DNA of 64,000 nucleotides from Doryteuthis pealeii (GCA_023376005.1 CM042176.1:10838637-10902636); one strand, 5' to 3'; positions 9,250 to 20,812 are shown, numbered from the stretch's first letter. The notes: a model not told the origin generated them from the sequence alone. Made by a program: numbers and translations.

Positions 9250-9862
9250 GCTCCTTTTGAGTTTTCACATCAGCATTAGCTGATGGTCTTTCACTGGAGT
9301 CTGAGTGACAGCAAGTCTCCTCAGGTCTCCAGGACTCTTCTGAGTATTCTGGCAGATTGCAGCAGTGCAGTGTTCTGAATGGTTTCAATCCTCCCTCTGA
9401 TTTCCAAACTTTCCAAACCCTTTTCCAATCCTTTTGGGACTGTTCCAAGTGCACCAACTACAATTGGTATCACTTTGACTTTCATATTCCATAACTTTTT
9501 CAGTTTCTCTGGCAAGGTCCAGATATTGTCCATTTTTTCATTTTCCTTTAGCTTCACCCTGTGATCTGCTGGCACTGCAAAATCCACCAGTTGGCAAGTT
9601 CTTTCTCTTTTGTTAATCAAACTAGGTCTGGTCTTCTTGCTGGGATAAGGTGATCCGTTTTTATTTCAAAGTCCCAGAGAATTTTATGCGTTTCGTTCTC
9701 AAGAACATATTCTGGTTTATGCATATACCATTTTGTTGTATGGTCAAAATTTAATTTTTTGCATAATTCCCAGTGGATCACCTTCCCAACCCAGTCGTGT
9801 CTAGTTTTGTATTCTCGTTGCTACATTCGCAGAGTATATGGTTTACAGTCTCATCTCTATTA
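9250..9862 (-). pseudogene. RLE-type LINE 3' end: endonuclease fragment
   Basis: On the minus strand the frame 9321-9620 includes TCQLVDFAVP, the acidic strand of the restriction-like endonuclease, then the LKKLWNMKVKVIPIVVGALG block and the ILRRVLET end. Upstream codons carry decayed forms of the WYMHKPE and DHLIPA motifs. The (TAA)n tail is at 9220-9249 and a second ATT run at 9865-9900 marks the other border. It lacks the reverse transcriptase, as expected for a 5'-truncated insertion. Confidence 0.85.
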
Positions 9863-9864
9863 CA

Positions 9865-9900
<36 letters not shown>

Positions 9901-9901
<1 letters not shown>

Positions 9902-10690
9902 CTAAAGCTGAACGAATCAATGTTTGGTTCCCAAAGGCTTTTTTCCTGTTGAGTTTAATGACTAAAATTAAATACTAAAATATTCCTTATTTTTGTGATT
10001 GAATTATGTTTGAAAAATAGTTCATTTTCATCGTTTTGATTAGCAGTAATTTGCAATTAACTCACAAAACAACCCATCCCTCACTTATCTTCTTATCTAT
10101 CAATTTCCACCCCCTCTATATATTTCATCCCCCCCCCCGCTATTAAACTCTTAGTATATCTGAGAGAGAAATGAGCGTGAGAATAAGCGACCACCATCAA
10201 ATCAGCAGTCAGTCAAGAAATCTCTCTTTACCACCCTCTTTGGCTAATAACAATCACCGACTACCCCGCTTCTCTTTCACTTCTCTCATGGTAAAAATTT
10301 TCAATAGTGTTTTTTTTTTTTTTTGGTTTGTTTTTTTGTTAATTTAACTACCGAAGAAGTATAAAAAAAAACATTCTACTTTATTTTTAAAACTTTTTTC
10401 ACTACACTTTTGTTTGAGAGAGATTATTTTTGATATTACATTAAAAATTATTTTCCGTCATCCCCACAACTTAGCTTCCCAACACCGTAGCTGAATAGAA
10501 TTTTAAAAATCAGGTCCTTTTAAATTAAAATTTGGTTAAACTTTCCCTTGGAAATCTTACAAAATGATTTTAAGGATTTTTAGAAAATTCTCCGGACGTA
10601 TTTCTTTCTTTTTTTTTATTTTTTTTATTAATTCGCTTTGCAAACTCACTTCTTTTCTGATCACAATGGGTGCTCAATGTGTGACCCAAC
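9901..10690. other. AT-rich intergenic stretch
   Basis: Contains poly-C, poly-T and poly-A runs. No exon, SINE or LINE signal was found. Confidence 0.5.
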
Positions 10691-10810
10691 GAATATCCCG
10701 TTTTTCTAGTATATATATATATATATATATTATCGTTGTGGTGTCCACGTATGCTTCTTTTTTGGTAGATCTGGTGAGTTTGATTTTCAATGTATATATT
10801 ATATTTGTAT

Positions 10811-10841
10811 ATATGTGTTATATATATATACTTATATACAT

Positions 10842-10895
<54 letters not shown>

Positions 10896-10988
10896 TTTGG
10901 TGAATTTATCTGAAGCATGGGTAAAGTGTGAAATATATAAGAAATGAGTTAGTTGTTATGTGTTCATTTTATTTCATCTAATATTTTA

Positions 10989-11085
<97 letters not shown>

Positions 11086-11476
11086 GATAGATAGATAGAT
11101 AGTGGATGATATCAAGTGTTTCCTTGATAGGGTTGAACCAAAATATAGAACTCAAACGTAATATAAAGATTTAATGTACATATTTTTACATATACGGAGT
11201 ATTATAAGTAAATGAATAGATGGATACCTTTGATCAGATATAAATTTATTTCAGCATCTTTTGCCTATTTCAGTCTGACTTGCACTAATCTGAAGATTTC
11301 ATAGCCGGTCTTATTGCTATGATTTTCCCGTTTCACGTGAGTCGGCAAAACCATCGCAACAATAAGACAAAAAAAAAAAAAAAGAAGAAGAAGAAAGAAA
11401 GAAAATAAAAAAAAACAGAACAGACAGAGGTGTGTATGTATGTCCAGTGGAAACTACGAAACGATTAACTACAAAG

Positions 11477-11568
<92 letters not shown>

Positions 11569-12180
11569 ATGATTATTTTTATTCTGTAAAATGTTTTTGA
11601 CTGTTTTAGCGGAGTGAGTAACTGTTTTAATACTATCTTTTATAGTTTCTATTTATTTTATCAGTGATATGATTATTAGGAAGTATGATGTACCTATATA
11701 TTAAATATCACCAGTTTTTGCTTTTTATGCAAAAATTATGAAGATTTGATTTACATTAAAAGATACTTCAAAATTAAAATATACATAGAAATAGCATTGA
11801 AAGTCTATTTTAAAATGGGCATTATTTGCAAATCTCAAAAGTAGACAAATCAACACCTAGGTTTTTTGCACCACCTCTACTCAGATGATGCTGGGTGTCC
11901 GCTTCTAATTTTACAAATAAATAAATAAATAAGAATTAAATCTGAAAACGGTAAAATCATTAACCTTCACTTGGGGATTTCTGCACGTTTGTCGCCAGCA
12001 CGCACACACGCAGACCGTACCTTGGTCACACCCACTGAACCCGGGTATTTGGTTACAGACGTACCCTTAGAAATAACTTGACGTTATTTGTTTTCCCATC
12101 TACCCGCAGATGAAGCTTCAAGGCCAAAGTGCTGCTAAACATAATTTGGGGTTGGTGGCTAAAGGGTAGGTTGTATAGGA
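10811..12180 (+). repeat. Left copy of a gap-flanking direct duplication
   Basis: This block is nearly base-for-base the same as 12281-13620, apart from single-base indels and microsatellite lengths. It ends exactly at the run of N. It holds (GT)n near 10842-10886, (AT)n(GA)n near 10995-11082, a poly-A tract, a family B element (11425-11908) and an unclassified GC-richer end. Confidence 0.85.
11425..11908 (+). mobile_element. Family B element, left duplicate
   Basis: Shares the GTGTGTATGTATGTCCAGTGG start, the TATGAAGATTTGATTTACATT block and the GATGATGCTGGGTGTCCGCT terminal hairpin with other family B copies. A TA/TG microsatellite (11480-11566) interrupts it. Confidence 0.6.
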
Positions 12181-12280
12181 NNNNNNNNNNNNNNNNNNNN
12201 NNNNNNNNNNNNNNNNNNNNNNNNNNNNNNNNNNNNNNNNNNNNNNNNNNNNNNNNNNNNNNNNNNNNNNNNNNNNNNNN
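12181..12280. other. Assembly gap, exactly 100 N
   Basis: One hundred consecutive N, the usual placeholder for a gap of unknown size. Confidence 0.99.
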
Positions 12281-12545
12281 AGTGGAGATTATATGTGTTA
12301 TATATATATATTTATTAATCATATTATTATATGTATGTGTGTGTTGTGTGTGTTGTGTGTGCGTGTGTGTTGTGTGTTCTGTCTGTCTATATATATTTTG
12401 GAATTTAGTCTGACAGCATGTGGTAAAGTGTGGAATATATATGAGAATGAGTTTAGTTGTTTTGTTCATTATTTCAATCTAATATTTTTAATTATTATAT
12501 AGTTATTTATCTATTATTATATATATATATAATATAATATATTTA

Positions 12546-12581
<36 letters not shown>

Positions 12582-13620
12582 GTGGATGATATCAAGTGTT
12601 CCTTGATAGGGTTGAACCAAAATAGAACTCAAACGTAAATATAAAGATTTAATGTATATATTTTTACATATACGGAGTATTATAAGTAAATGAATAGATG
12701 GATACCTTTGATCAGATATAAATTTATTTTCAGCATCTTTTGCCTATTTAAGTCTGACTTGCACTAATCTGAAGATTTCATAGCCGGTCTTATTGCTATG
12801 ATTTTCCCGTTTCACGTGAGTCGCAAAACCATCGCAACAATAAGACAAAAGACAAAAAAAAAAAAAAAAAAAAAAAAAGAAGAAAGAAGAAAGAAAGAAA
12901 ATAAAAAAACAGAACAGACAGAGGTGTGTATGTATGTCCAGTGGAAACTACGAAACGATTAACTACAAATTAAATATATATATATATATATTGTGTTGTG
13001 TGTTGTGTGTGTGTGTGTTTATGATTATTTTATTCTGTAAATGTTTTTGACTGTTTTAGCGGAGTGAGTAACTGTTTTAATACCTATCTTTTATAGGTTT
13101 CTATTTATTTTATCAGTGATATGATTATTAGGAAGTATGATGTACCTATATATTAAATATCACCAGTTTTTGCTTTTTATGCAAAAATTATGAAGATTTG
13201 ATTTACATTAAAAGATACTTCAAAATTAAAATATACATAGAAATAGCATTGAAAGTCTATTTTAAAATGGGCATTATTTGTAAATCTCAAAAGTAGACAA
13301 ATCAACACCTAGGTTTTTTGCACCACCTCTACCCAGATGATGCTGGGTGTCCGCTTCTAATTTTACAAATAAATAAATAAATAAGAATTAAATCTGAAAA
13401 CGGTAAAATCATTAACCTTCACTTGGGGGATTTCTGCACGTTTGCGCACGCACACACGCACACCGTACCTTGGTCACACCCACTGAACCCGGGTATTTGG
13501 TTACAGACGTACCCTTAAAATAACTTGACGTTATTTGTTTTCCCATCTACCCGCAGATGAAGCTTCAAGGCCAAAGTGCTGCTAACATAATTTGGTTGGT
13601 GGCAAGGGTAGGTGTAGGGG
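12281..13620 (+). repeat. Right copy of a gap-flanking direct duplication
   Basis: Same order of parts as 10811-12180, including the family B element. Many one-base losses and gains in homopolymers and dinucleotides, mainly close to the gap, suggest unpolished read sequence over a true second copy. Confidence 0.85.
12918..13360 (+). mobile_element. Family B element, right duplicate
   Basis: Indel-level variant of 11425-11908, with a shorter TA/TG core. Confidence 0.6.
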
Positions 13621-13841
13621 TGGCTATAAAAGGGTCGGATCTGTTTCTTTTTTATCAATTTTCTTTTTACCTCTTCAAAAATATCAAACCAGAAGACGTT
13701 GGCTTATTAAACATCATTAACAAGGCTTTTCTTAAACCAACGAAAGCCCTGTGGAAGGTTTGTTAAACAAACCGAAACACTGCAACATCGGCTTATTAAA
13801 CATCATTCGTTAATGAAACTTGAGTTTTTTCAATTTCTATA

Positions 13842-13846
<5 letters not shown>

Positions 13847-13890
<44 letters not shown>

Positions 13891-13944
13891 TTATAAAGTA
13901 ATATAATAAATTTATTATGGAATTATAGTTTTCCTTCCTTTCTA

Positions 13945-14011
<67 letters not shown>
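13847..14011. repeat. (AC)n and (TA)n microsatellites
   Basis: AC and TA at about 13847-13890 and a long TA run at about 13945-14011. Confidence 0.9.
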
Positions 14012-14014
<3 letters not shown>

Positions 14015-14119
14015 AAAAGTAACTCCCTATTTTAAACTAAAATCTGACCGATTGTTAATACTAAGGAGAATATTGACAACTGGAGAGATTTTAGTTTAAA
14101 AATAAGGAGTTACTTTTCA
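14012..14119. mobile_element. Small foldback element
   Basis: Inverted arms of about 33-40 bp share GAAAAGTAACTCCCTATTTT (left) and its reverse complement (right), with one or two indels. The loop of about 40 bases has no hammerhead core. Confidence 0.6.
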
Positions 14120-14355
14120 ATCAGCCTGTATATTTACCATCTGGCCAAGGTGGCAAGACGCACATAACTCAGGAGAGAGAGAGGGGGGGAGAGAGAGAAA
14201 GAGAGAGAAGAGAGAGAGGAGACACAAAAAGAACGCTGAAAAAATGTTCTAAAAGTGACAACTACATCTTATTTCGCGTTCAACCCGCTTCATTCAAATT
14301 AACAGTGAAGCCATTGACAGGAAAAACGGATCTTTATTTCTTTCTGTCTTTTTCG

Positions 14356-14359
<4 letters not shown>

Positions 14360-14402
<43 letters not shown>

Positions 14403-14425
14403 TGTGTGTGTGTTTGTGCGTGTAT
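14360..14425. repeat. (TG)n microsatellite
   Basis: TG repeat with TTTG interruptions. Confidence 0.95.
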
Positions 14426-14590
14426 GAGTGCGCATGCGTCTACTTAAATTACATAGCACTTCAAGAACCAAATTCCACAACTAGTTTCTTTGAGTTTCAG
14501 TCATAGCTCAGCGGTAAGGAGTAATACCGAAGAGCCGAGAATTTTGAGGTTTCTTATGACGCGCTAGGTTTCTGAGGCTTATTCCATTAC

Positions 14591-14780
14591 GAGAAGCGGC
14601 TACCCAGCGTCGTCTGGGTAGAGTGGGGAGACCCTATTGTATTGATTTGTTTACTTTTGAGATTTGAAAATGCTGGACAATTTTAAATGCCCAGCATTTG
14701 TGAATCTGAAAAGAAAATAAATCAATACACCAGGTAGTTTTGCCTCTTTACCCAGGCGACGCTGGGTAGTTGCTTCTGGT
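14591..14780. mobile_element. Two family B 3' ends head to head
   Basis: Both ends carry the GCGGCTACCCAGCGTCG hairpin motif in opposite orientation, followed inward by matching GTATTGATTTGTTTACTTTT / AAAATAAATCAATAC blocks. This is a foldback version of family B. Confidence 0.6.
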
Positions 14781-14842
14781 ATTTCTATACGTGGCCAAAC
14801 TAAACTAATACCTGTGAGCGACTGCGTTAGTATTGTAAGTCT

Positions 14843-15315
14843 GGTAATTATGAACTTTAGTTGGCCAAATTCCTAGCATAAAATTGTGCGTGCGCATTAT
14901 CCCCCTTAACAAATTTGCTTGTATAGTTTTTCTTATGAGATTTTCTTAAACAATTGAAGGAATAAAAATACATTTCATTCTTATCGACACATTTTTGTTA
15001 GTTTGTTTGAGAAATAAAATTATTATTTCTCAAACAAACAAAAATGTGTTGATAAGACAGTGCACAACAAAAATATCATAAAATGTGTTCTTAATAACAA
15101 TTAAGTTCATTTCAGATAATGCGCACGCACAATTTTATGCTGGGAATTTGGCCAACTAAAGTTCATACGTGTCGATAAGAATTAAATATATTTTTATTCA
15201 TTCAATTGTTTAAGAAAATCTCATAAGAAAACTATACAAGCAAATTTGTTAGGGGAGATAATGCGCACGCACAATTTTATGTTAGGAATTTGGCCAACTA
15301 AAGTTCATAATTACC
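14843..15315. mobile_element. hAT-like MITE (473 bp) with 8-bp TSD
   Basis: Begins GGTAATTATGAACTTTAG and ends with its reverse complement; inverted terminal sequence extends well over 100 bp. The 8-bp direct repeat GTAAGTCT sits at 14835-14842 and 15316-15323. Inside are a central palindrome around 14990-15055 and a third, partial copy of the terminal sequence (about 15114-15166). An 8-bp TSD is typical of hAT transposons. No transposase is present. Confidence 0.85.
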
Positions 15316-15640
15316 GTAAGTCTTTGGTTACCTCTACCTGTGCATTTAACTCATTTGAGACATGAATCGTTTTGTGAGTTATAGTGTTAGTATTTTGAGT
15401 CTTTGGTCAAATCTAGAATTTACTTGAGTATTTAATTCATTTGAGTCATGAATTTTACTGCGTGTTATTGTGTTAGTGCTTTGAGTCTTTGGTCGCCTCT
15501 AACACTCTACCAGTATATTTAACTCATTTGAGTCGTTAATCTTTCTGTGTGTTATTGTTTATTTGAATCGTTGGTCACATATACGGTTCTACCTGTGTAT
15601 TTAAGTCATTTGAGTCACGAGTCTTCTCGTGAGTCATTGA
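15316..15640 (+). repeat. Degenerate tandem repeat, ~80-90 bp unit
   Basis: Units share TTGAGTCTTTGGTCA, a variable TCTACCTGTG part and TTTAACTCATTTGAGTC. About four diverged copies are seen. The hAT-like MITE has inserted into the first unit, so the array extends left to about 14815. Confidence 0.7.
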
Positions 15641-16009
15641 CCTTGAGAGATAAGCGCTTGATTTAAAAATCAGTTTACACTGTGCACGCACTCAAGAAAT
15701 AAAAACACTCATGGCTCGATGCCAAAATTGAAATTTTGAAGAAGAAAAAAAAAGGATAAAAGAAAAAGGAGAGTGTCGGTTAAAATACTACAATCACATT
15801 TTGCTGGAAAATACTAAGAATAAATTAATCCGATTTGTTTATTATCTTTTAACAAGATGAACAAACTGTTTGGAAGTCTCAATATTCTAAATTGCATTTT
15901 AGTCATTCTAAATTTTTTAATAAACATTTCTGAATGAACACGGGTTAATCTGTAGTAAAACAATCTTTTCATTGAACTAAATTGTATTTCCTTAAATCGA
16001 TTTTAAAAG
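15641..16009. other. AT-rich intergenic stretch
   Basis: No recognised element or exon. Confidence 0.5.
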
Positions 16010-16890
16010 ACAGAGTGAACACTGCATTAGAAAGAATGTGATAGAGTGTATACTACAATAGAAGCAATGTAGAACGTAGCATACTATAATAGAAACTATG
16101 TAGTTGTTGGCATATTAAAACAGAAGCAATGTGGTATAGTGCATACTACAAGAGAAATAATGAAATAGACTGTGTACTACAATACAAATAATGTGATAAA
16201 CTGTATACTATAACAGAAGCAGTGTGGTAGAGTGTACACTACAACAGTGCTAATGTTGTAGAGTACATACTATAATAGAAACAATGTCATTGACTGCATA
16301 CTATTAAATACTATAAATAATATGGTAGATTTCATACTATAATAGAAACAATGTGATAGTGTACGTACTATAATATAGATAATATGGTAGTACGTACCCT
16401 ATCGCATTGTTTCTATTATAGTATGCAATCTACCATATTATTTATATTATAGTACGTACCCTATCACATTGTTTCTATTATAGTATGCAATCTACCATAT
16501 TATTTATATTATAGTACGTACCCTATCGCATTGTTTCTATTATAGTATGCAATCTAATATGGTAGATTTCATACTATAATAGAAACAATGTGATAGTTTA
16601 CGTACTATAATCTAAATAATATGGTAGTACGTACACTATCACATTGTTTCTGTTATAGTATGCAATCTACCATATTATTATATTATAGTACGTACCCTAT
16701 CAATTGTTTTATCATAGTATAAAATCTAATATATAGAATTCATACTATAATAGAAACAATGGGATAGTGTACGTACTATAATATAAATAATATGAAAAAT
16801 GATAGTAGCAATGTGGTAGAGTCTATACTACAATAGAAATAATGTAATAGACTGCATACTATAACAGAAGCAAAGTGGTAGAGTGTTACA
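16010..16890. repeat. Minisatellite with orientation switches
   Basis: A unit of roughly 47-60 bases centred on ATACTATAATAGAAACAATGTGATAG is repeated in the forward sense to about 16390. It then runs in reverse complement (16390-16555), then forward, reverse and forward again. The switches produce long palindromes. Confidence 0.8.
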
Positions 16891-16959
16891 TTTTATGTAG
16901 TGTCATTTAAAATAGGTTCGTTGGAGTTAAAAGCGTAGGTGGGTAGATTTCCGTTGGAT

Positions 16960-17089
16960 GACCCTAACTGACCCATAGAGAGGCGCGAATCTCGCGCGCC
17001 ATGAGGAAAAATGTAAGTAGTTAGATTTTAGTTTCAACCTCAGATTGAAGAGAGAGAGAAGGAGAGAGAGAGAGAGAGAGAAGAGAACA

Positions 17090-17126
<37 letters not shown>

Positions 17127-17460
17127 GGCAATGAAGGGGTACTCCACACTCACCAGAGCTCCAGAATCGGAACCTCACAACTCGCAAGAAACAACACGCT
17201 TGTAAAATACACGAAAGTGAATATTACCAAAATGTAATATTTTAATGTTTCTTGATCCCATCCGGGAACTTCAATTGGAAAATCATTCAGCCGTGAACTC
17301 TTCCCTGCGTCCCTCTGGACGTAGCAAATGTTTCATGCGTCCGTAAACTTCTAACTTAATTACAGGATCACCATACAGCGAAAAGATATGACACCGTCAC
17401 GGTTGAATAGTTTGAATCACTAAAATGTTGTGCAGTGTTATCTCAACCAGCCACCGTTGA
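16960..17460 (-). mobile_element. Element C remnant with (GA)n and (TG)n inserts
   Basis: Pieces such as GTACTCCACACTCACCAGAGC and TTAATTACAGGATCACCATAC match the element at 18473-19030. GA (17047-17085) and TG (17094-17123) microsatellites lie within. Confidence 0.5.
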
Positions 17461-17499
17461 GCAATTACATTTGCTGACTCACAGCATTGAGTAATTGGT

Positions 17500-17561
17500 A
17501 AGTTGGTTGGATTTTACGGCATGTCAACTCTTGTTGGGTTATTTTATGCCAAAGAAGTTTT
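17500..17561 (-). mobile_element. SINE tail, minus strand
   Basis: Reverse complement of the GGCATAAAATAACCCAACAA...GACATGCCGTAAAAT tail. The telomere-core foldback element is inserted at its left end. Confidence 0.65.
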
Positions 17562-17780
17562 GGTTATTTCCTATAACTCCAACATAAAAAAGGGGAACCA
17601 CTCTGATTGATAAATTATTTTTTTATTTTCCCATTAAACTAACCTTAAACCCTAAATCCTAACCCTAACCCTAACCCTAACCCCGTCTTCTTTTTTCCTA
17701 GTAGATCAATAAATAAATAAATAATTTATCAGTCAATTAGAGTGGTTCCCTTTTTTATGTTGGAGTTATAGGAAATAACC
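17562..17780. mobile_element. Foldback MITE with telomere-like core
   Basis: Terminal inverted repeats of about 60 bp begin GGTTATTTCCTATAACTCCA and end with the reverse complement. The flanks GAAGTTTT (17554-17561) and GATGTTTT (17781-17788) look like an 8-bp TSD with one mismatch. The centre (17647-17684) is a CCCTAA array with a few variants, followed on its left by a TTTTCCCATTAAACTAACCTT segment also seen inverted at 36840-36900. Confidence 0.75.
17647..17684. repeat. Interstitial telomere-like (CCCTAA)n
   Basis: Five to six hexamers of CCCTAA, the animal telomere repeat, with minor variants, enclosed by the inverted arms of the surrounding element. Confidence 0.9.
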
Positions 17781-17789
17781 GATGTTTTG

Positions 17790-18292
17790 TTTTACTATTT
17801 CTCTGAATTTTTGAGATGAGGCTTGATAATTTGGATCATTTGGATTATTCGGACTATTGTCCTCATCTTTATCGATAAGATACTATTTTTCTGAATTTTT
17901 GAGATGAGTCTTGATAATTTGGATTATTTGGATTATTCGGACTATTGTCCTCATCTTTATTTAGATACTATTTTTCTGAATTTTTTAGATGACCCTTGCT
18001 AATTTGGATTATTTAGATTATTCGAACTATTGTCCTCATATTAATTGAGATACAATTTTCCTGAATTTTTAGATGAGGCTTGATAATTTGTATTATTCGG
18101 ACTATTGTCCTCATCTTTATTGATAAGATACTATTTCTCTGAATTTTTAGATGAGGCTTGATAATTTGGATTATTTGGATTATTCGGACTATTGTCCTCA
18201 TCTTTATTGTTAAGATACTATTTCTCTGAATGTTTGAGATGAGACTTGATAATTTGAATTATTTGGATTATTCGGACTATTGTTCTCATTTG
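17790..18292 (-). repeat. Family Q tandem array, ~78-88 bp unit, six copies
   Basis: Units contain GATGAGGCTTGATAATTTGG, the TTCGGACTATTGTCCTCATC block and a TTTATTGATAAGATACT spacer. GATGAG starts recur near 17815, 17903, 17988, 18072, 18150 and 18238. The minus-strand frame across it (MRTIVRIIQIIQ repeats) is simply translated repeat. Confidence 0.85.
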
Positions 18293-18309
18293 GTTATCTG
18301 TACGACGTC

Positions 18310-18395
18310 GTCATCTGTCCAATTGGACACATGGCGTAGCGGATACAGGCGTTGAGTTAAGAGATTACTACTTGACAGTTCTCTCTGTGCTGTAG
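18310..18395 (+). mobile_element. tRNA-like head inserted in family Q
   Basis: Carries an A box (ATGGCGTAGCGGATACAGG) like those at 22733-22830 and 55075-55150; the B box is lost. It sits between a minus-sense and a plus-sense end of family Q. Confidence 0.5.
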
Positions 18396-18472
18396 GACAC
18401 ATTGACCGAAACGTTGTACAGATAACAATAAAGATGTAGACAATAGTCCGAATAATCCAAATAATCCAAAAT
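18396..18472 (+). repeat. Family Q end, plus sense
   Basis: Contains GACCGAAACGTTGTACAGAT followed by ACAATAGTCCGAATAATCC, the reverse complement of the adjoining tandem array end. Confidence 0.7.
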
Positions 18473-19030
18473 GTCAACTATTGTTGGGTTATTTTATGCC
18501 GAAGACGTTCTTGGTTGATTTTAGTTTTTGTTTTATTCATTCTTCATGGTTACTGAAAATATTTTAAAACCCTATTTTTTAAACAGATTTTTGTTCTATT
18601 CAACCTATAGATGGGACCCTAATAGGTACTACTACTCCGGGTCATGGTGGGTTTCGGAGTAATGGTGATGAAGAGGTACTCCGCACTCCCCAGAGCTCCA
18701 GAATTAGAACTTCACCATAAGTTTAATGTCATACCCAGGACATGAAGACCCCAGACACCGTCTTCTAACACATGATAAAAAAGGGATGGGGCTTGCCATA
18801 AGGGGAATAGGGTTGACGTGACCAGCCGATTGATCGGATGGTGCTCTCCGACCACCCGACAAGCCTAAGCAAGGACCTAAGTCGAGTGTTGTATGTTATG
18901 GACTGATCAACTACCAGCAGGAGGCTCCATTGGGGGGGGGGTACACTTTTTCAGAAGTGCAGTCTGCGTATTCTACTGTCCCATCCGACAGGGCAGACTT
19001 AATTACAGGTTCACTATACAGTGAAAAGAT
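18473..19030 (-). mobile_element. Element C, near-full copy
   Basis: Runs from the SINE-like tail (GTCAACTATTGTTGGGTTAT) through CCTATAGATGGGACCCTAAT, CACTCCCCAGAGCTCCAGAA and ATTGATCGGATGGTGCTCTC to ACAGGTTCACTATACAGTGA. Copies or pieces occur at 22055-22275, 37430-37960, 41005-41740, 54845-54965, 57905-58165 and 61080-61265. No long frame is present. By its tail it is transcribed from the minus strand; class unknown. Confidence 0.65.
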
Positions 19031-19246
19031 TTGGGGATTGATATAAGATTAAAATAAAAAAAAAAGTAAGAATAACAATCTCCAAGGAGTCCTCAGAAAG
19101 GAAGCACCCTCTGGGCGTGCCCAAAAATCCCCCGTCATACCGTCAAGAAGATCCCTCGGCCATTCGAACGCAGGCCTTTTACAGGAAACACACGTTATTG
19201 CCTGGCTATGGTGAAAATCTCATCTCCAAGAAATAACAATGAACCT

Positions 19247-19711
19247 GGGTAATTCCATGTCAAATCATCCAGGCCATGTCACCCACCCCCTTCAATTTTT
19301 CTGAAATTTTGTACAGGTGTGGACTATGTTAAAGTTAGACATTCCCCAAAATTTGAGCTTCAAATTCCAAGAATTAGCGGAGTTATGTCGATTTCCAGCT
19401 CTCCAAATTTGAGGGGGTTGGCAAAAAAAAATGGTGACTTTTTGTAATCTATTTTTGTCAGTAAAATGAATTTTAGTGCTTCCCTACTCCTAAAAATAGG
19501 TTTTTAAAAGGATTCTTGCCCAGGTAATCCAAAAATGCTATCAAAAAAGTCTTAAAGTCAACCAATTTTAAGTGATTCATGATTTCTGATTTTTTCATTG
19601 CAAGATCAATATCCCAATGTGGCACTGAATCTATAACAGAGATGTTTTTATAATTGAAGGGCGTGGGTGACAATTTTACTTTTTTCTGGATGATTTGACA
19701 TGGAATTGCCC
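19247..19711. mobile_element. TIR MITE (465 bp)
   Basis: Left end GGGTAATTCCATGTCAAATC and right end is its reverse complement with one mismatch (GATTTGACATGGAATTGCCC); the TIR is about 25 bp. The flanks show no clear target duplication. Inner sequence is AT-rich with no transposase. Superfamily unknown. Confidence 0.7.
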
Positions 19712-19806
19712 ATCTAGAAATAAAGTCTGACCAATAAAAGTATCCTTCCCTAATTCTGTTTCAGATCGATGTCCAACAGATTGAAGAACCACATATAATT
19801 GATTTA

Positions 19807-20040
19807 TGGAGGTGCGTGGTGTAATGGTTAGAATCATAGGAAATGGACTCGTCGAATCGAGTTCAAATTCCTGGATTTGCATTTCACATAGCGCTAATAC
19901 CCTTGGAAAATGTATGCATCCAACTACTCTCCCTCCAGCTATGGGTAAATATGGCAGACTGGGCTCTAACCTTGGCTAGGTAACCAGTATAAGAGAAGGA
20001 AAACTCTGAATTCAAACCTGTTAAACTCCGCTTAAGAAAT
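19807..20040 (+). mobile_element. tRNA-derived SINE, type 3
   Basis: A box TGGTGTAATGGTTAG, B box CGAGTTCAAATTCC, then a body with TTTCACATAGCGCTAATACC and CAGCTATGGGTAAATA. Matching copies lie at 57458-57690 (plus) and 62030-62182 (minus). Confidence 0.8.
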
Positions 20041-20279
20041 TGATCATGTGTCACATCCTGTCGGTGCGGAGGGATTGGTAAATATATATAATTGAGTTAC
20101 AAAAGGAACCCAGCGAACACGCACCAAATTAACCAAAGAGCCTAATTCCACATAATCCATAATCTTAATCCTATAAAGAACAAAACCAAATTATGAATCT
20201 TTTCTAGTTTATCTTTCATCTTATTTTATTGCTTGTTTATTAATAGACGTAATAATTTAAAGTTGTCTGATTTTTTAAA

Positions 20280-20812
20280 CAGAAACATTGACTATTTCTC
20301 TGAAATTTTTTAAATGAGGCTTGATAATTTGTATTATTTGTATTATTCGGACTATTGTCCTCATCTTTATTGTTAAGATACTATTTCTCTGAATTTTTTA
20401 GATGAGGCTTGATAATTTGTATTATTTGTATTATTCGGACTATTGTCCTCATCTTTATTGTTAATATACTATTTCTCTGATTTTTGAGATGAGGCTTGAT
20501 AATTTGTATTATTTGTATTATTCGGACTATTGTCCTCATCTTTATTGTTAATATATATTTCTCTGAATTTTTTAGATGAGGCTTGATAATTTGGATTATT
20601 TGTATTATTCGGACTATTGTCCTCATCTTTATTGTTAAGATACTATTTCTCTGAATTTTTGAGATGAGGCTTGATAATTTGTATTATTTGTATTATTCGG
20701 ACTATTGTCCTCATCTTTATTGTTAAGATACTATTTCTCTGAATTTTTTAGATGAGGCTTGATAATTTGTATAATTTGGATTATTCGGACTATTTTCCTC
20801 ATCTTTATTGAT
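20280..20812 (-). repeat. Family Q tandem array, second block
   Basis: About six copies of the ~88-bp unit seen at 17790-18292, with higher mutual identity, ending in ATCTTTATTGATATCTACAC. Confidence 0.85.

Noticed and set aside
14486..14560. tRNA-like A box (ATAGCTCAGCGGTAAGG)
   Set aside because: No B box at the expected distance and no second copy in the window.
16010..16890. CRISPR-like array
   Set aside because: Repeats have no uniform spacers, switch orientation, and the context is eukaryotic.
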